This document shows positions 1 through 5,394 of a stretch of 6,614 nucleotides of DNA, piece by piece. The stretch covers positions 1-6,614 of the forward strand of contig QMYG01000035.1 of NCBI GenBank assembly GCA_003662535.1, in the 5' to 3' direction. Source of the DNA: Candidatus Bathyarchaeota archaeon (GTDB lineage: Archaea; Thermoproteota; Bathyarchaeia; EX4484-135; B24-G1). The notes under the pieces were generated by a model. The model saw only the letters and a program-made list of their open reading frames with translations, made no database searches and was not told the origin of the DNA. Position 1 is the stretch's first letter; every line of letters begins with the position of its first letter. The translations under genes were made by a program, and so were the position numbers.

Positions 1-1
1 C

Positions 2-160
2 ATCAGCGGGTTGAAGGCTGCGATGGGCTATGCGGGTGCCAGAAACATTGAGGAGTTGAGGCTGAAGGCGAGGATTGCGATGCTCACCGAGGCTGGGGTG
101 AGGGAGGCCTCACCCCACAGCATACTCCTGCCAACCGAAAGCACGACGGAGATGCGGTAG
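2..160 (+). CDS. guaB: IMP dehydrogenase / GMP reductase family protein, C-terminal fragment
   Basis: Only the last 52 residues and the TAG stop are in the window; the 5' part lies to the left. The fragment begins ISGLKAAMGYAGARNIEEL and continues with a T-E-A-G-V-R-E-A-S-P-H-S stretch. This matches the C-terminal end of the IMPDH/GMPR TIM barrel, where a Gly-Leu...Met-Gly-Tyr-x-Gly-Ala segment is followed by a helix and then an AG-x-x-E-x-x-PH segment. Family members perform NAD-dependent oxidation of IMP to XMP, or NADPH-dependent reduction of GMP, in cytosolic purine metabolism. The catalytic cysteine loop is not visible, so IMPDH cannot be separated from GMPR or from an archaeal paralogue. 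The Ser replacing Asp in the PH-(S/D) segment and the short tail are mildly unusual. It converges with the deaminase gene, with only 5 nt between the stop codons. Confidence 0.75.
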   Translation: MSGLKAAMGYAGARNIEELRLKARIAMLTEAGVREASPHSILLPTESTTEMR

Positions 161-165
161 AAACC

Positions 166-1470
166 TCATCTCTGCATCAAGTCTCGGCTTATTTCACCCG
201 TCTTCTCTCTAACGGCCTCCTCGTCAACCGTTAGTATTCGCCTATTCCGCATTACGAGTCTACCATCTATTATGACCGTGTCTACGTCGCTTGCCTTCGC
301 TGAGTAGACTATGGTTGCCTTCACGTTGTGCACCGGCGTAAGGTGGGGCTTCTTAAGGTCTATGAGGATTACGTCAGCCTTTTTCCCCGGCTCCAGAGAG
401 CCCACCTCCCCCTCTAAGCCCAGAACCCTCGCCCCACCTATCGTGGCCATTTCGAGCACCGTGTCTAGGGGCATGACGGTTGGGTCTCGGTATTTCGCCT
501 TCTGGAGTAGGGCGGCCCACCTCAGGGTTTCCACCATGTCCAGCGTGTTGTTGCTGGCTGGCCCGTCTGTTGCTAGGCCCACGTCTACGCCGAGCTGGTG
601 TAGCTCCCAGGCCCTAGCTATGCCGTTCCCGAGCTTTGCGTTCGACGTTGGGTTATAGGCGACCTTCACGCCGTGTTTGGAGATTATCTCCATGTCTTTG
701 TCCGTGAGTTGGACGCAGTGAGCCGCCAGCACTTTGGGGCCGAGGAAGCCGATTTCCTCGAGGAATTCGAATTCCGTTTTTCCGTGTTTCTCGTTGAAGT
801 CCTTGACTTCCTTAACGCTTTCCGCTAGGTGTATGTGCAGGAAGATGCCGAGCCTTTCAGCCTCCTGCTTAGCTTTCATGAGGAGTTCGGGGCCGCAGGT
901 GTAGGGTGCGTGGGGCCCAAGCTGGGCGACTATCCTGCCCTCCGCCTTTCCATGCCACCTCTCAGCAAACTTAACGGCGTCCTCCAGCATGGCTATGCCT
1001 GTCTCGGGGAAGCCGAGCTCGATGATGCCTGGCGCTATGGCTGCCCTGATGCCCACTTCTTCTATCGCCTTGGCCATGGCGTCTACGTGGAAATACATGT
1101 CGGCGAAGCACGTTGTTCCACCCTTAATCATCTCTATGCACCCTAAGAGCGTTCCGTAGTAGACGTCCTCGTCCGTCAGCTTCGCCTCTATCGGCCAAAT
1201 GGACTCTCGGAGCCACTTCTCCAGAGGCTGGTCCTCCGCTATCCCCCTGAGCAGTGTCATGGGGACGTGGGTGTGGCAGTTAATCAGGCCTGGAAGGGCG
1301 ACCATGCCTCTTGCGTCTATTCGTGTTTCAGCCTTTATGTCCCCAGCTTTCTCGGCCTTTCCTACGTAGACTATTTTATCGCCCTTAATTGCTATGGCGC
1401 CGTCCGTTATCGGCGGTCTACCGTCCATCGCAACCACTATGCAGTTCTCCACGAGTATGTCTGCATCCAA
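166..1470 (-). CDS. mtaD: Amidohydrolase: 5'-methylthioadenosine / S-adenosylhomocysteine / 5'-deoxyadenosine deaminase
   Basis: The protein has 434 residues, the usual size for this family. It is a cytosolic metal-dependent amidohydrolase that converts the adenine of MTA, SAH or 5'-deoxyadenosine to hypoxanthine. Visible motifs are the metal-binding H66-T-H68 in GLINCHTH, GPHAPYT (H187), HIHLAE (H212, H214, E217), AAHC (H251) and ATDG (D302). A C-terminal beta-sandwich segment starts near residue 355 (GSLEPGKKADVILID). By family knowledge, H66, H68, H214 and D302 bind the metal and E217 is the catalytic acid/base. The reading frame is open to 1494, but I chose TTG at 1470 because a perfect GGAGGTG (1484-1478) lies 7 nt upstream and the product then starts MDADILVENC, as relatives do. 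Substrate choice among MTA, SAH and 5'-deoxyadenosine (DadD of methanogens) cannot be read from sequence. It has its own promoter and is not clearly co-transcribed with the lipoyl protein gene. Confidence 0.9.
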   Translation of the reverse strand: MDADILVENCIVVAMDGRPPITDGAIAIKGDKIVYVGKAEKAGDIKAETRIDARGMVALPGLINCHTHVPMTLLRGIAEDQPLEKWLRESIWPIEAKLTDEDVYYGTLLGCIEMIKGGTTCFADMYFHVDAMAKAIEEVGIRAAIAPGIIELGFPETGIAMLEDAVKFAERWHGKAEGRIVAQLGPHAPYTCGPELLMKAKQEAERLGIFLHIHLAESVKEVKDFNEKHGKTEFEFLEEIGFLGPKVLAAHCVQLTDKDMEIISKHGVKVAYNPTSNAKLGNGIARAWELHQLGVDVGLATDGPASNNTLDMVETLRWAALLQKAKYRDPTVMPLDTVLEMATIGGARVLGLEGEVGSLEPGKKADVILIDLKKPHLTPVHNVKATIVYSAKASDVDTVIIDGRLVMRNRRILTVDEEAVREKTGEISRDLMQR

Positions 1471-1525
1471 ACCGAGACACCTCCACACAAACAAATACTA
1501 AGTCCACCGACAATTCATAAAATTG
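1471..1525 (-). promoter_or_regulatory. Probable promoter and ribosome binding site of the deaminase gene
   Basis: Read on the minus strand, a TTTTAT box at 1522-1517 lies about 25 nt above a likely transcription start near 1493. This leaves a leader of roughly 20 nt containing GGAGGTG at 1484-1478. The box sits inside a loose dyad, CAATT-N5-AATTG (1511-1525). The assignment rests on position and AT content only. Confidence 0.45.
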
Positions 1526-1545
1526 TGTGCATCTCACTAAACGTG

Positions 1546-1592
1546 TGTAGGTTAAAAATGAGGAAAAAGGAGGGCTGTTGCCCAGAAAGCCC
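1546..1592 (-). terminator. Probable terminator after the lipoyl carrier protein gene
   Basis: Just past the TAA stop at 1596, the minus strand can form a stem GGGCT (1592-1588) with AGCCC (1576-1572). An alternative inner hairpin is GGGC-AACA-GCCC at 1583-1572. Pyrimidine and T tracts follow: CCTTTTTCC near 1561-1569, then TTTTT near 1554-1558. Archaeal terminators mainly need the T tracts; the hairpin is an additional hint. Confidence 0.5.
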
Positions 1593-1595
1593 AGC

Positions 1596-2042
1596 TTACT
1601 TCTCCTTCTTCTTTACAAAGGTTTCAATCTGCTTCTTCAGGTACTCCTCCACCTGATCTCCGTGTGGCAGCTGCTCCAGCTCCCTCTGAGCCTCCTCTGG
1701 ATTGTCAGGCTTTATCTTGACGAACCAGCCAGCCTCGTAGGGGTCTTGGTTCACGAGCCCCGGGTTTCTCTTCAGCTCCTCGTTTATTTCTTCTATTGTT
1801 CCTGAAATCGGCATCTTTAGTCGTTCGACCCACTTTGCGGATTCGACTGTTCCGAAGAACCTGTCTTTGTCTATGTGTTTTCCCTTCGGCATGAGGCGGA
1901 CGAAGGCGACTTTGCCTATCAGCTTCTGTGCTAGGTCGTTAAAGCCCACCTTTATTGTCCCGTCCGGCTCGGGCTTGAGCCAGAGGTTTCTGTCGGTGTA
2001 GTAGCGGTCCTCGGGGAGGTAGTAGCCCTCTATTTCAACCAT
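1596..2042 (-). CDS. gcvH: GcvH-like lipoyl carrier protein, probably LbpA type (Hdr-associated)
   Basis: The protein has 148 residues and is homologous to glycine-cleavage H protein, the small carrier with a lipoyl group on one lysine. N-terminal LPEDRYYTDRNLWLKPE (9-25) matches the family entry segment. VGFNDLAQKLIGKV (32-45) is the conserved core. The modification site is VESAK (66-70), with K70 the predicted lipoyl lysine. PISGTIEEINEEL (78-90), NP-x-LVNQDPY (93-102) and GWFVKIKP (105-112) complete the fold. The Lys is followed by Trp-Val (AKWVE) instead of the VKAAS-like context of true GcvH. This resembles, from memory, the lipoate-binding proteins (LbpA) encoded with sulfur-oxidising Hdr-like complexes. 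A charged C-terminal tail (about 115-148) is longer than usual. ATG at 2042 has GGTGAT 5 nt upstream. The gene follows hdrB on the same strand after 106 nt. No GcvP or GcvT is nearby, so a role as an Hdr partner is favoured over glycine cleavage; that is inference. Confidence 0.85.
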   Translation of the reverse strand: MVEIEGYYLPEDRYYTDRNLWLKPEPDGTIKVGFNDLAQKLIGKVAFVRLMPKGKHIDKDRFFGTVESAKWVERLKMPISGTIEEINEELKRNPGLVNQDPYEAGWFVKIKPDNPEEAQRELEQLPHGDQVEEYLKKQIETFVKKKEK

Positions 2043-2047
2043 CAGCC

Positions 2048-2090
2048 ATCACCACAGACCAAATTGCCCCCATATCAACTAAAAATTTTA
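2048..2090 (-). promoter_or_regulatory. Candidate promoter/leader of the lipoyl carrier gene
   Basis: The 106-nt gap between hdrB and the lipoyl gene contains an AT-rich CTAAAATTTTTAG block (2091-2079, minus strand). It could be a TATA box for a start near 2060, or a T tract ending hdrB transcripts, or both. GGTGAT at 2053-2048 is the ribosome binding site. The lipoyl gene may therefore be transcribed separately as well as by read-through. Confidence 0.35.
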
Positions 2091-2148
2091 GGTGCAGAAG
2101 GGATTGCGGTAGGCTTAAGCCGCAAAGCGACTCCACACCACTGCGCTC

Positions 2149-3006
2149 TCACAGGAACTCCAGAATCTTGGAGGCATCTATCCTGTTCTCGTTTATGCCC
2201 AGCTCCTCGAACTCCATGCCGAGCGCCAGCCCCAGCAGCTGCGGGTAGTGCAGGACGGGTAGTTGCTCGCCCTCCCAGCCCGTTACTTGGCAGCCTTCGT
2301 ATTGCATGAAGCAGAAGGGGCAGGCGGTTATCATTACGTCTGCGTATTTTCTCGCTATCTGCACCTTGTATTTCGCTATGCTGTTGGAGAGCTCCTCGTT
2401 CACAGCTAGTATTGGGGCTCCGCAGCACTCCAGCTTGTCGGGGTAGTCTACGCTCACAGCCCCCGTTGCGTTCACTAGGTCGTCTAGTATGTGCGGGTTC
2501 TCTGGGTCGTCGAACTGTATGAGTTCTGATGGTCTGAGCATGTGGCACCCGTAGTGGACGGCGGCACGTAGACCCTTAAACGGCTTTTTCAGCATCTGCC
2601 TAATCTTGTCGGGGCCTATGTCGTCATAGAGGACCTTGACGTAGTGCTTGACCTCCACTGTTCCCTCGTATTCACGCCCAACCTTGGATAGGATTTCGTT
2701 CACCTCTTTTAGGAGCTTGCTGTCCTGCTTCAGCATCACGTTGTACTTCCTCAGAACCTCGTGGCAGCCGTTGCAGAGGACGACTATGTCTAGGCCCTGC
2801 TCCTCTGCTAGGCTTAGGTTCCAGGCCGCCATCGCAGCGGCCATCGTGTGGTCTAGGGACTCCATGTCCGGTGTGCCGCAGCACCCAGCCCCCTCCAAGT
2901 CCACCAGCTCTATTCCTAGGGCCTCGGCTACACGCCTGCTCGAGAGGTCGTAGCTGTTTAGCCTAGCGGGTATCGTGCAACCTAAGAACAGGGCATACCT
3001 GCTCAC
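2149..3006 (-). CDS. hdrB: HdrB-like subunit 1, two complete CCG (non-cubane Fe-S) domains
   Basis: The protein has 285 residues, standard HdrB length, and should be soluble. Two CCG domains are complete. Domain 1 has C10, C42-C43-G and C78-x-x-C81 (spacings 31 and 34). Domain 2 has C154, C194-C195-G and C229-x-x-C232 (spacings 39 and 33). In methanogen HdrB these ligate two non-cubane [4Fe-4S] clusters that reduce CoM-S-S-CoB. In sHdr complexes the equivalent subunit is thought to act on lipoyl-bound thiols. All ten cysteines are present, so it should be catalytically competent. A conserved HYPQLLGLALGM tail (253-264) is shared with the second HdrB here. The GTG start at 3006 overlaps the HdrC stop by 4 nt (GTGA), indicating translational coupling and a 1:1 complex. 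Substrate assignment is inference from the lipoyl gene downstream. Confidence 0.92.
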   Translation of the reverse strand: MSRYALFLGCTIPARLNSYDLSSRRVAEALGIELVDLEGAGCCGTPDMESLDHTMAAAMAAWNLSLAEEQGLDIVVLCNGCHEVLRKYNVMLKQDSKLLKEVNEILSKVGREYEGTVEVKHYVKVLYDDIGPDKIRQMLKKPFKGLRAAVHYGCHMLRPSELIQFDDPENPHILDDLVNATGAVSVDYPDKLECCGAPILAVNEELSNSIAKYKVQIARKYADVMITACPFCFMQYEGCQVTGWEGEQLPVLHYPQLLGLALGMEFEELGINENRIDASKILEFL

Positions 3007-3533
3007 TGCCCTCCCTCCAACTCGATTTTGAGTAGCTTGTCCAACCCCACAACCCGCATTATCTCCCTGATTTCGTCTACCTTCACCTCAGCAACTGGAG
3101 GTAGACCCATGTCCTCCCGCATCATGTTCTCGAACTCCGTAATCTCATACAGTCTACCACTCTTTGCGATGAGCTCCGTCTTCATTTTCAGGGATGGATG
3201 CACGTTCCCCTCACGGACAGCTAGGCTCCTTAGAGCGGCTATCACGTCTGTTGGGTGAACCTGCTGCGGGCACCTCTCCTGACAGGCGTAGCACCCGGCG
3301 CAGAGCCATAGGAGGTCGCTGTCGAGAAGGGGCTTCTTCAGCCCGAGAATCGCCATCCTCGCTATGAGTCTCGGCCTGAAGTCGCTGACCCTCCTTCCTA
3401 TGGGGCAGGCTGCCGTGCAGGTTCCGCACTGGAAGCAGTACGTCAGCTTGTCTGCGCCCGGAATCTCCATAACTTTACGCTTAAACTCGGGGTCAAGCTC
3501 CTCAAACCTTATTACTGAAACTCCAATCGCCAA
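3003..3533 (-). CDS. hdrC: HdrC-like subunit 1, two [4Fe-4S] ferredoxin-type protein
   Basis: The protein has 176 residues. Two canonical cluster motifs are visible: C33-x2-C36-x2-C39-x3-C43-P and C78-x2-C81-x2-C84-x3-C88-P. They lie in the usual HdrC helical scaffold (LTYCFQCGTCTAACP; LWLCAGCYACQERCP). HdrC passes electrons between the HdrB active site and the flavin subunit HdrA. The C-terminal tail, with MREDMGLPP near 138-146 and a final helix ending LDKLLK, is shared with the shorter HdrC at 4073. The start is TTG at 3533: GGAGG (3546-3542) lies 8 nt upstream and the regulator's stop codon is only 3 nt away. It is therefore the second gene of a regulator-hdrC-hdrB operon. No transmembrane segment is seen, arguing against a membrane HdrE-type partner in the same polypeptide. 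Confidence 0.92.
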   Translation of the reverse strand: MAIGVSVIRFEELDPEFKRKVMEIPGADKLTYCFQCGTCTAACPIGRRVSDFRPRLIARMAILGLKKPLLDSDLLWLCAGCYACQERCPQQVHPTDVIAALRSLAVREGNVHPSLKMKTELIAKSGRLYEITEFENMMREDMGLPPVAEVKVDEIREIMRVVGLDKLLKIELEGGQ

Positions 3534-3536
3534 AAC

Positions 3537-3884
3537 TCACCCCTCCAAAACCCCGAAGAGGTATTCGTCCCCCTTCTCACCAACTACGTCCACAGCTCTC
3601 CTCCACTTCAACGCAATTATGTGGTTCAGAACCTCGCTCACGGGGAGGCCAGTCCTCTCCGAGATCTCGCTTATCGTTAACGGCCCTGAAGACTTCAGCT
3701 CCAAGATGATTAAGTGTCTTTTAATCTCGTCTTCAGCTATTTTGCTTATCGTTTCGTCTAGGCGTTTCTCATCGACCTCCCCCGTCTCCAGTATTATTCG
3801 CCTCCTCCCGATAACCCACCTGAGCCTCTCGTTGCTGAACGCCTCCTCCGCCGCCCTAAGCCTTTTCATTATATCAGACGCCAC
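3537..3884 (-). CDS. Winged-helix transcriptional regulator heading the hdrCB operon
   Basis: The protein has 115 residues from GTG at 3884, where GGAGG (3897-3893) sits 8 nt upstream. An alternative GTG at 3911 would add nine residues and has a weaker GAGGTG. The N-terminal half (1-55) is predicted helical and highly charged. The C-terminal half is a winged helix-turn-helix: LIILELKSSGPL (58-69), a helix-turn-helix with ISERTGLPVSEVLNHIIAL (74-92), then a wing around residues 95-113 ending EYLFGVLEG. This is ArsR/MarR-like in form, but I cannot name a family. It contains no cysteine, so the thiol sensing proposed for the ArsR-type repressor of bacterial sHdr clusters cannot apply directly. 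Its position, divergent from the second hdrCB pair and next to a perfect dyad, makes it the likely autoregulator of both units. Binding and effector are inferred, not shown. Confidence 0.75.
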   Translation of the reverse strand: MASDIMKRLRAAEEAFSNERLRWVIGRRRIILETGEVDEKRLDETISKIAEDEIKRHLIILELKSSGPLTISEISERTGLPVSEVLNHIIALKWRRAVDVVGEKGDEYLFGVLEG

Positions 3885-3912
3885 CTGCGAACCCTCCCGA
3901 TGAAGTAGCACA

Positions 3913-3942
3913 ACTCAAGGCACCTCTTTGGATGCCTTGAGT
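3913..3942. promoter_or_regulatory. Perfect 10-bp inverted repeat, candidate operator
   Basis: ACTCAAGGCA (3913-3922) is repeated exactly in inverted orientation as TGCCTTGAGT (3933-3942), with a 10-nt spacer. The arm centres are 20 bp apart, about two helical turns, which suits a dimeric HTH protein. It lies immediately upstream of the regulator's possible starts (3884 or 3911) and downstream of the presumed promoter. Occupancy would block the regulator-hdrC-hdrB transcript. As RNA it would form a 10-bp hairpin covering the GAGGTG of the upstream GTG, so a leader-hairpin role is also possible. Confidence 0.6.
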
Positions 3943-3949
3943 GGCGTTC

Positions 3950-4066
3950 TCACCCATTTGGCGCCCCAAGAATAAGTCGACACCTACAATTTTAAAAGCT
4001 ATTCATATACGTCGCCTGAGATAGTGGAAAACCTTTTATGAGTAGGAAATTAGGCGCCATTGGTGA
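3950..4066. repeat. Inverted near-repeat GGCGCCA...TGGTGA in both divergent leaders
   Basis: On the plus strand 4053-4066 reads GGCGCCATTGGTGA. On the minus strand 3965-3950 reads GGCGCCAAATGGGTGA. The two differ by a 2-nt indel and a substitution and face away from each other across the AT-rich promoter core. The plus copy ends in the ribosome binding site of hdrC2. It could be a second regulator site or a shared leader structure; chance similarity is possible. Confidence 0.35.
3985..4010. promoter_or_regulatory. AT-rich divergent promoter core with self-complementary TTTTAAAA
   Basis: TTTTAAAA at 3990-3997 reads the same on both strands, followed by an ATTCATATAC stretch (4001-4010). On the plus strand it would place a start near 4020, about 50 nt before hdrC2. 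On the minus strand it would place a start near 3968, giving a leader that contains the 3913-3942 dyad. Either one box serves both directions or the two boxes are split between directions. Confidence 0.5.
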
Positions 4067-4072
4067 AATTGA
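4062..4072 (+). promoter_or_regulatory. Ribosome binding site deciding the start of the short HdrC
   Basis: GGTGA at 4062-4066 lies 6 nt before ATG at 4073, and an in-frame TGA (4070-4072) directly precedes that ATG. The short N-terminus is therefore real: no extension could supply the missing first iron-sulfur cluster. Confidence 0.7.
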
Positions 4073-4477
4073 ATGGATGAGCGTGAGGCGTCCACCGTGG
4101 TTATGGCGAAGAACACTGGCAGGAGCGGGCTAGCGGTTGAAAAGCTGAGGCAGATACTCTCTGAGGATAGTAGTATTTGGAGGTGCTCCATCTGCTTCAC
4201 CTGTCTGGACGTGTGTCCGAGAGACGCTGAATTCACGGAGTTCATGATTGCCCTCAGGAACCTAGCCGCCCTACAGGGTATAGTTCCCACAGTCTACAGG
4301 GAGCAGGGCTCAGCCATCCTTGAGACTGGCCTCGCCTTCAAGATTCCCGAGTCTAGGGTTAAGATGAGGGAGCGTTATGGGCTTCCCCCGCTTCCTAGGG
4401 TGGACGCCGAGCCAGTCCGCAGACTCCTCGAATCCGTCGATTTTGATAAACTCATCCAAAGAGGTGAGAAGAAGTGA
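4073..4477 (+). CDS. hdrC: HdrC-like subunit 2, shortened with a single [4Fe-4S] cluster
   Basis: The protein has 134 residues against 176 for the HdrC at 3003. Only one cluster motif is present: C38-x2-C41-x2-C44-x3-C48-P (WRCSICFTCLDVCP). It aligns with the second cluster of the longer HdrC (LWLCAGCYACQERCP). The residues before it (KNTGRSGLAVEKLRQILSED) align with the linker between clusters, so the first cluster domain is missing. The C-terminal part keeps the family tail, with MRERYGLPP at 97-105 and a final DKL helix. An in-frame stop directly before the ATG excludes a missed N-terminus. It overlaps hdrB2 by 4 nt (GTGA) with GAGGTGA 6 nt before the hdrB2 start, the same arrangement as the opposite pair. 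It probably makes an HdrC2B2 heterodimer with a shorter electron path, or one that docks differently onto HdrA. Confidence 0.9.
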   Translation: MDEREASTVVMAKNTGRSGLAVEKLRQILSEDSSIWRCSICFTCLDVCPRDAEFTEFMIALRNLAALQGIVPTVYREQGSAILETGLAFKIPESRVKMRERYGLPPLPRVDAEPVRRLLESVDFDKLIQRGEKK

Positions 4478-5340
4478 AATACCTGCTTTTCCTCGGCTGT
4501 GTCATCCCCTACAGGGTTCAGAGCTACGAAATCTCCGCTAGGAAGGTTCTGGGCGAGCTTGGCATAGAATTGGTAGACATGCCGACCTACAACTGCTGCG
4601 GCTTCCCGATAGAGGCTATAAGCTACGAGGCTAGGCTCATGCTGGCTGCGAGAAACCTCTGCATAGCTGAGGAGCAGGGCTTAGACATCATAACTTTGTG
4701 TCCGGGGTGTGCGGAGACGCTTCATCATACGAATGTGGAGCTCAAGGAGGACGAAGAACTGAGGAACACGGTGAACGAGCGCCTAAGCGAGGTTGGTTTG
4801 GAGTTTAAGGGGAAGATTAATGTTAAACACTTCGCTAGGATGCTGGTGGAAGACTTCGGCGTGGAGAAGATAAAGGATAGGGTTGTGAGGCCTCTGGAGA
4901 AGTTTGTGGTCGCCCAGCACACGGGGTGCCACATCGCCAGGCCTAAGAAGCTCATGCAGTTCGAGGACCCAGAGAACCCAACAGCACTGAAGAAGTTAAT
5001 CGAAGCGACCGGGGCGACCTGCCTCAGCTACGAGGACGAGGCCCAGTGCTGCGGGGGCCCGGTTTCAGGCATAGATAGGGAAATCCCAATCCAACTAGTC
5101 GGGGACAAGCTTAAGCGTGTGAAGGGTGTGGGTGCGCAGGCGTTGATCACCATCTGCCCCTACTGCCACCTCATGTATGAGGGCATGCAGCCGCTGGCCG
5201 AGAGGAAGCTTGGAGAGAAGCTTAGAATCCCGGTGATACACTACCCACAGCTACTTGGACTGGCCATGGGGATGTCTCCGGAAGAGCTGGCGCTCAACAT
5301 GCTGAAAATAAAGCCGACCCAGCTTTTAGAGAAAATCTAA
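4474..5340 (+). CDS. hdrB: HdrB-like subunit 2, two complete CCG (non-cubane Fe-S) domains
   Basis: The protein has 288 residues and is clearly paralogous to the HdrB at 2149; close to half the positions look identical by eye. Domain 1 carries C9, C41-C42-G and C76-x-x-C79. Domain 2 carries C152, C192-C193-G and C228-x-x-C231. All ten ligands are therefore retained and both non-cubane clusters should form. Shared segments include LFLGC, IAEEQGLDI, QFEDPENP and IHYPQLLGLAMGM. The GTG start at 4474 is within the upstream stop (GTGA), with GAGGTGA at 4461-4467. Presence of two full HdrB copies beside a lipoyl protein parallels the B1/B2 pair of sHdr complexes. Differences around the cysteines (GFPIEA versus GTPDME after CCG1; CGGPVSG versus CGAPILA after CCG2) suggest the two copies are not interchangeable. 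Substrate is unknown. Confidence 0.92.
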   Translation: MKYLLFLGCVIPYRVQSYEISARKVLGELGIELVDMPTYNCCGFPIEAISYEARLMLAARNLCIAEEQGLDIITLCPGCAETLHHTNVELKEDEELRNTVNERLSEVGLEFKGKINVKHFARMLVEDFGVEKIKDRVVRPLEKFVVAQHTGCHIARPKKLMQFEDPENPTALKKLIEATGATCLSYEDEAQCCGGPVSGIDREIPIQLVGDKLKRVKGVGAQALITICPYCHLMYEGMQPLAERKLGEKLRIPVIHYPQLLGLAMGMSPEELALNMLKIKPTQLLEKI

Positions 5341-5394
5341 ACAAACTTTCAACTTCATTTTTTTGGAAAATTATGAGGGGGATAAAGGTTTTTT
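5341..5394 (+). terminator. T-tract terminator after hdrB2
   Basis: Directly after the TAA of hdrB2, a run of seven T (5358-5364) follows a pyrimidine-rich stretch. A second run of six T (5389-5394) lies at the end of the convergent gene. No convincing stem was found. T tracts alone are adequate terminators in many archaea. For the convergent minus-strand gene only weak T clusters are present in this gap. Confidence 0.5.

Noticed and set aside
1596..2042. Simple annotation as the glycine cleavage H protein
   Set aside because: The fold and lipoyl lysine match, but the residues after the lysine, the tail and the Hdr neighbourhood argue for an LbpA-type carrier. The family-level name is kept in the symbol.
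2112..2121. Perfect 10-bp palindrome GGCTTAAGCC in the hdrB-lipoyl gene gap
   Set aside because: It has no spacer, no second copy and no T tract placed to make it a terminator. A single 10-bp palindrome can occur by chance.
2064..2548. Open frames on both strands overlapping hdrB1, including an Arg/Pro-rich one
   Set aside because: They are shadows of the hdrB coding frame: odd composition, no domain resemblance, and full overlap with a gene retaining all catalytic cysteines.
2149..3533. Interpretation as ordinary methanogen CoM-S-S-CoB heterodisulfide reductase
   Set aside because: Duplicated HdrCB, a lipoyl carrier gene and absence of HdrA or methanogenesis genes in view fit the sHdr-like architecture better. 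This is a preference, not a proof.
3874..3957. Short minus-strand ORF of 27 codons beginning ATG GGT GAG upstream of and overlapping the regulator start
   Set aside because: It has no well-placed ribosome binding site of its own, spans the perfect dyad, and overlaps the regulator in another frame. Its composition looks like incidental translation of the operator region.
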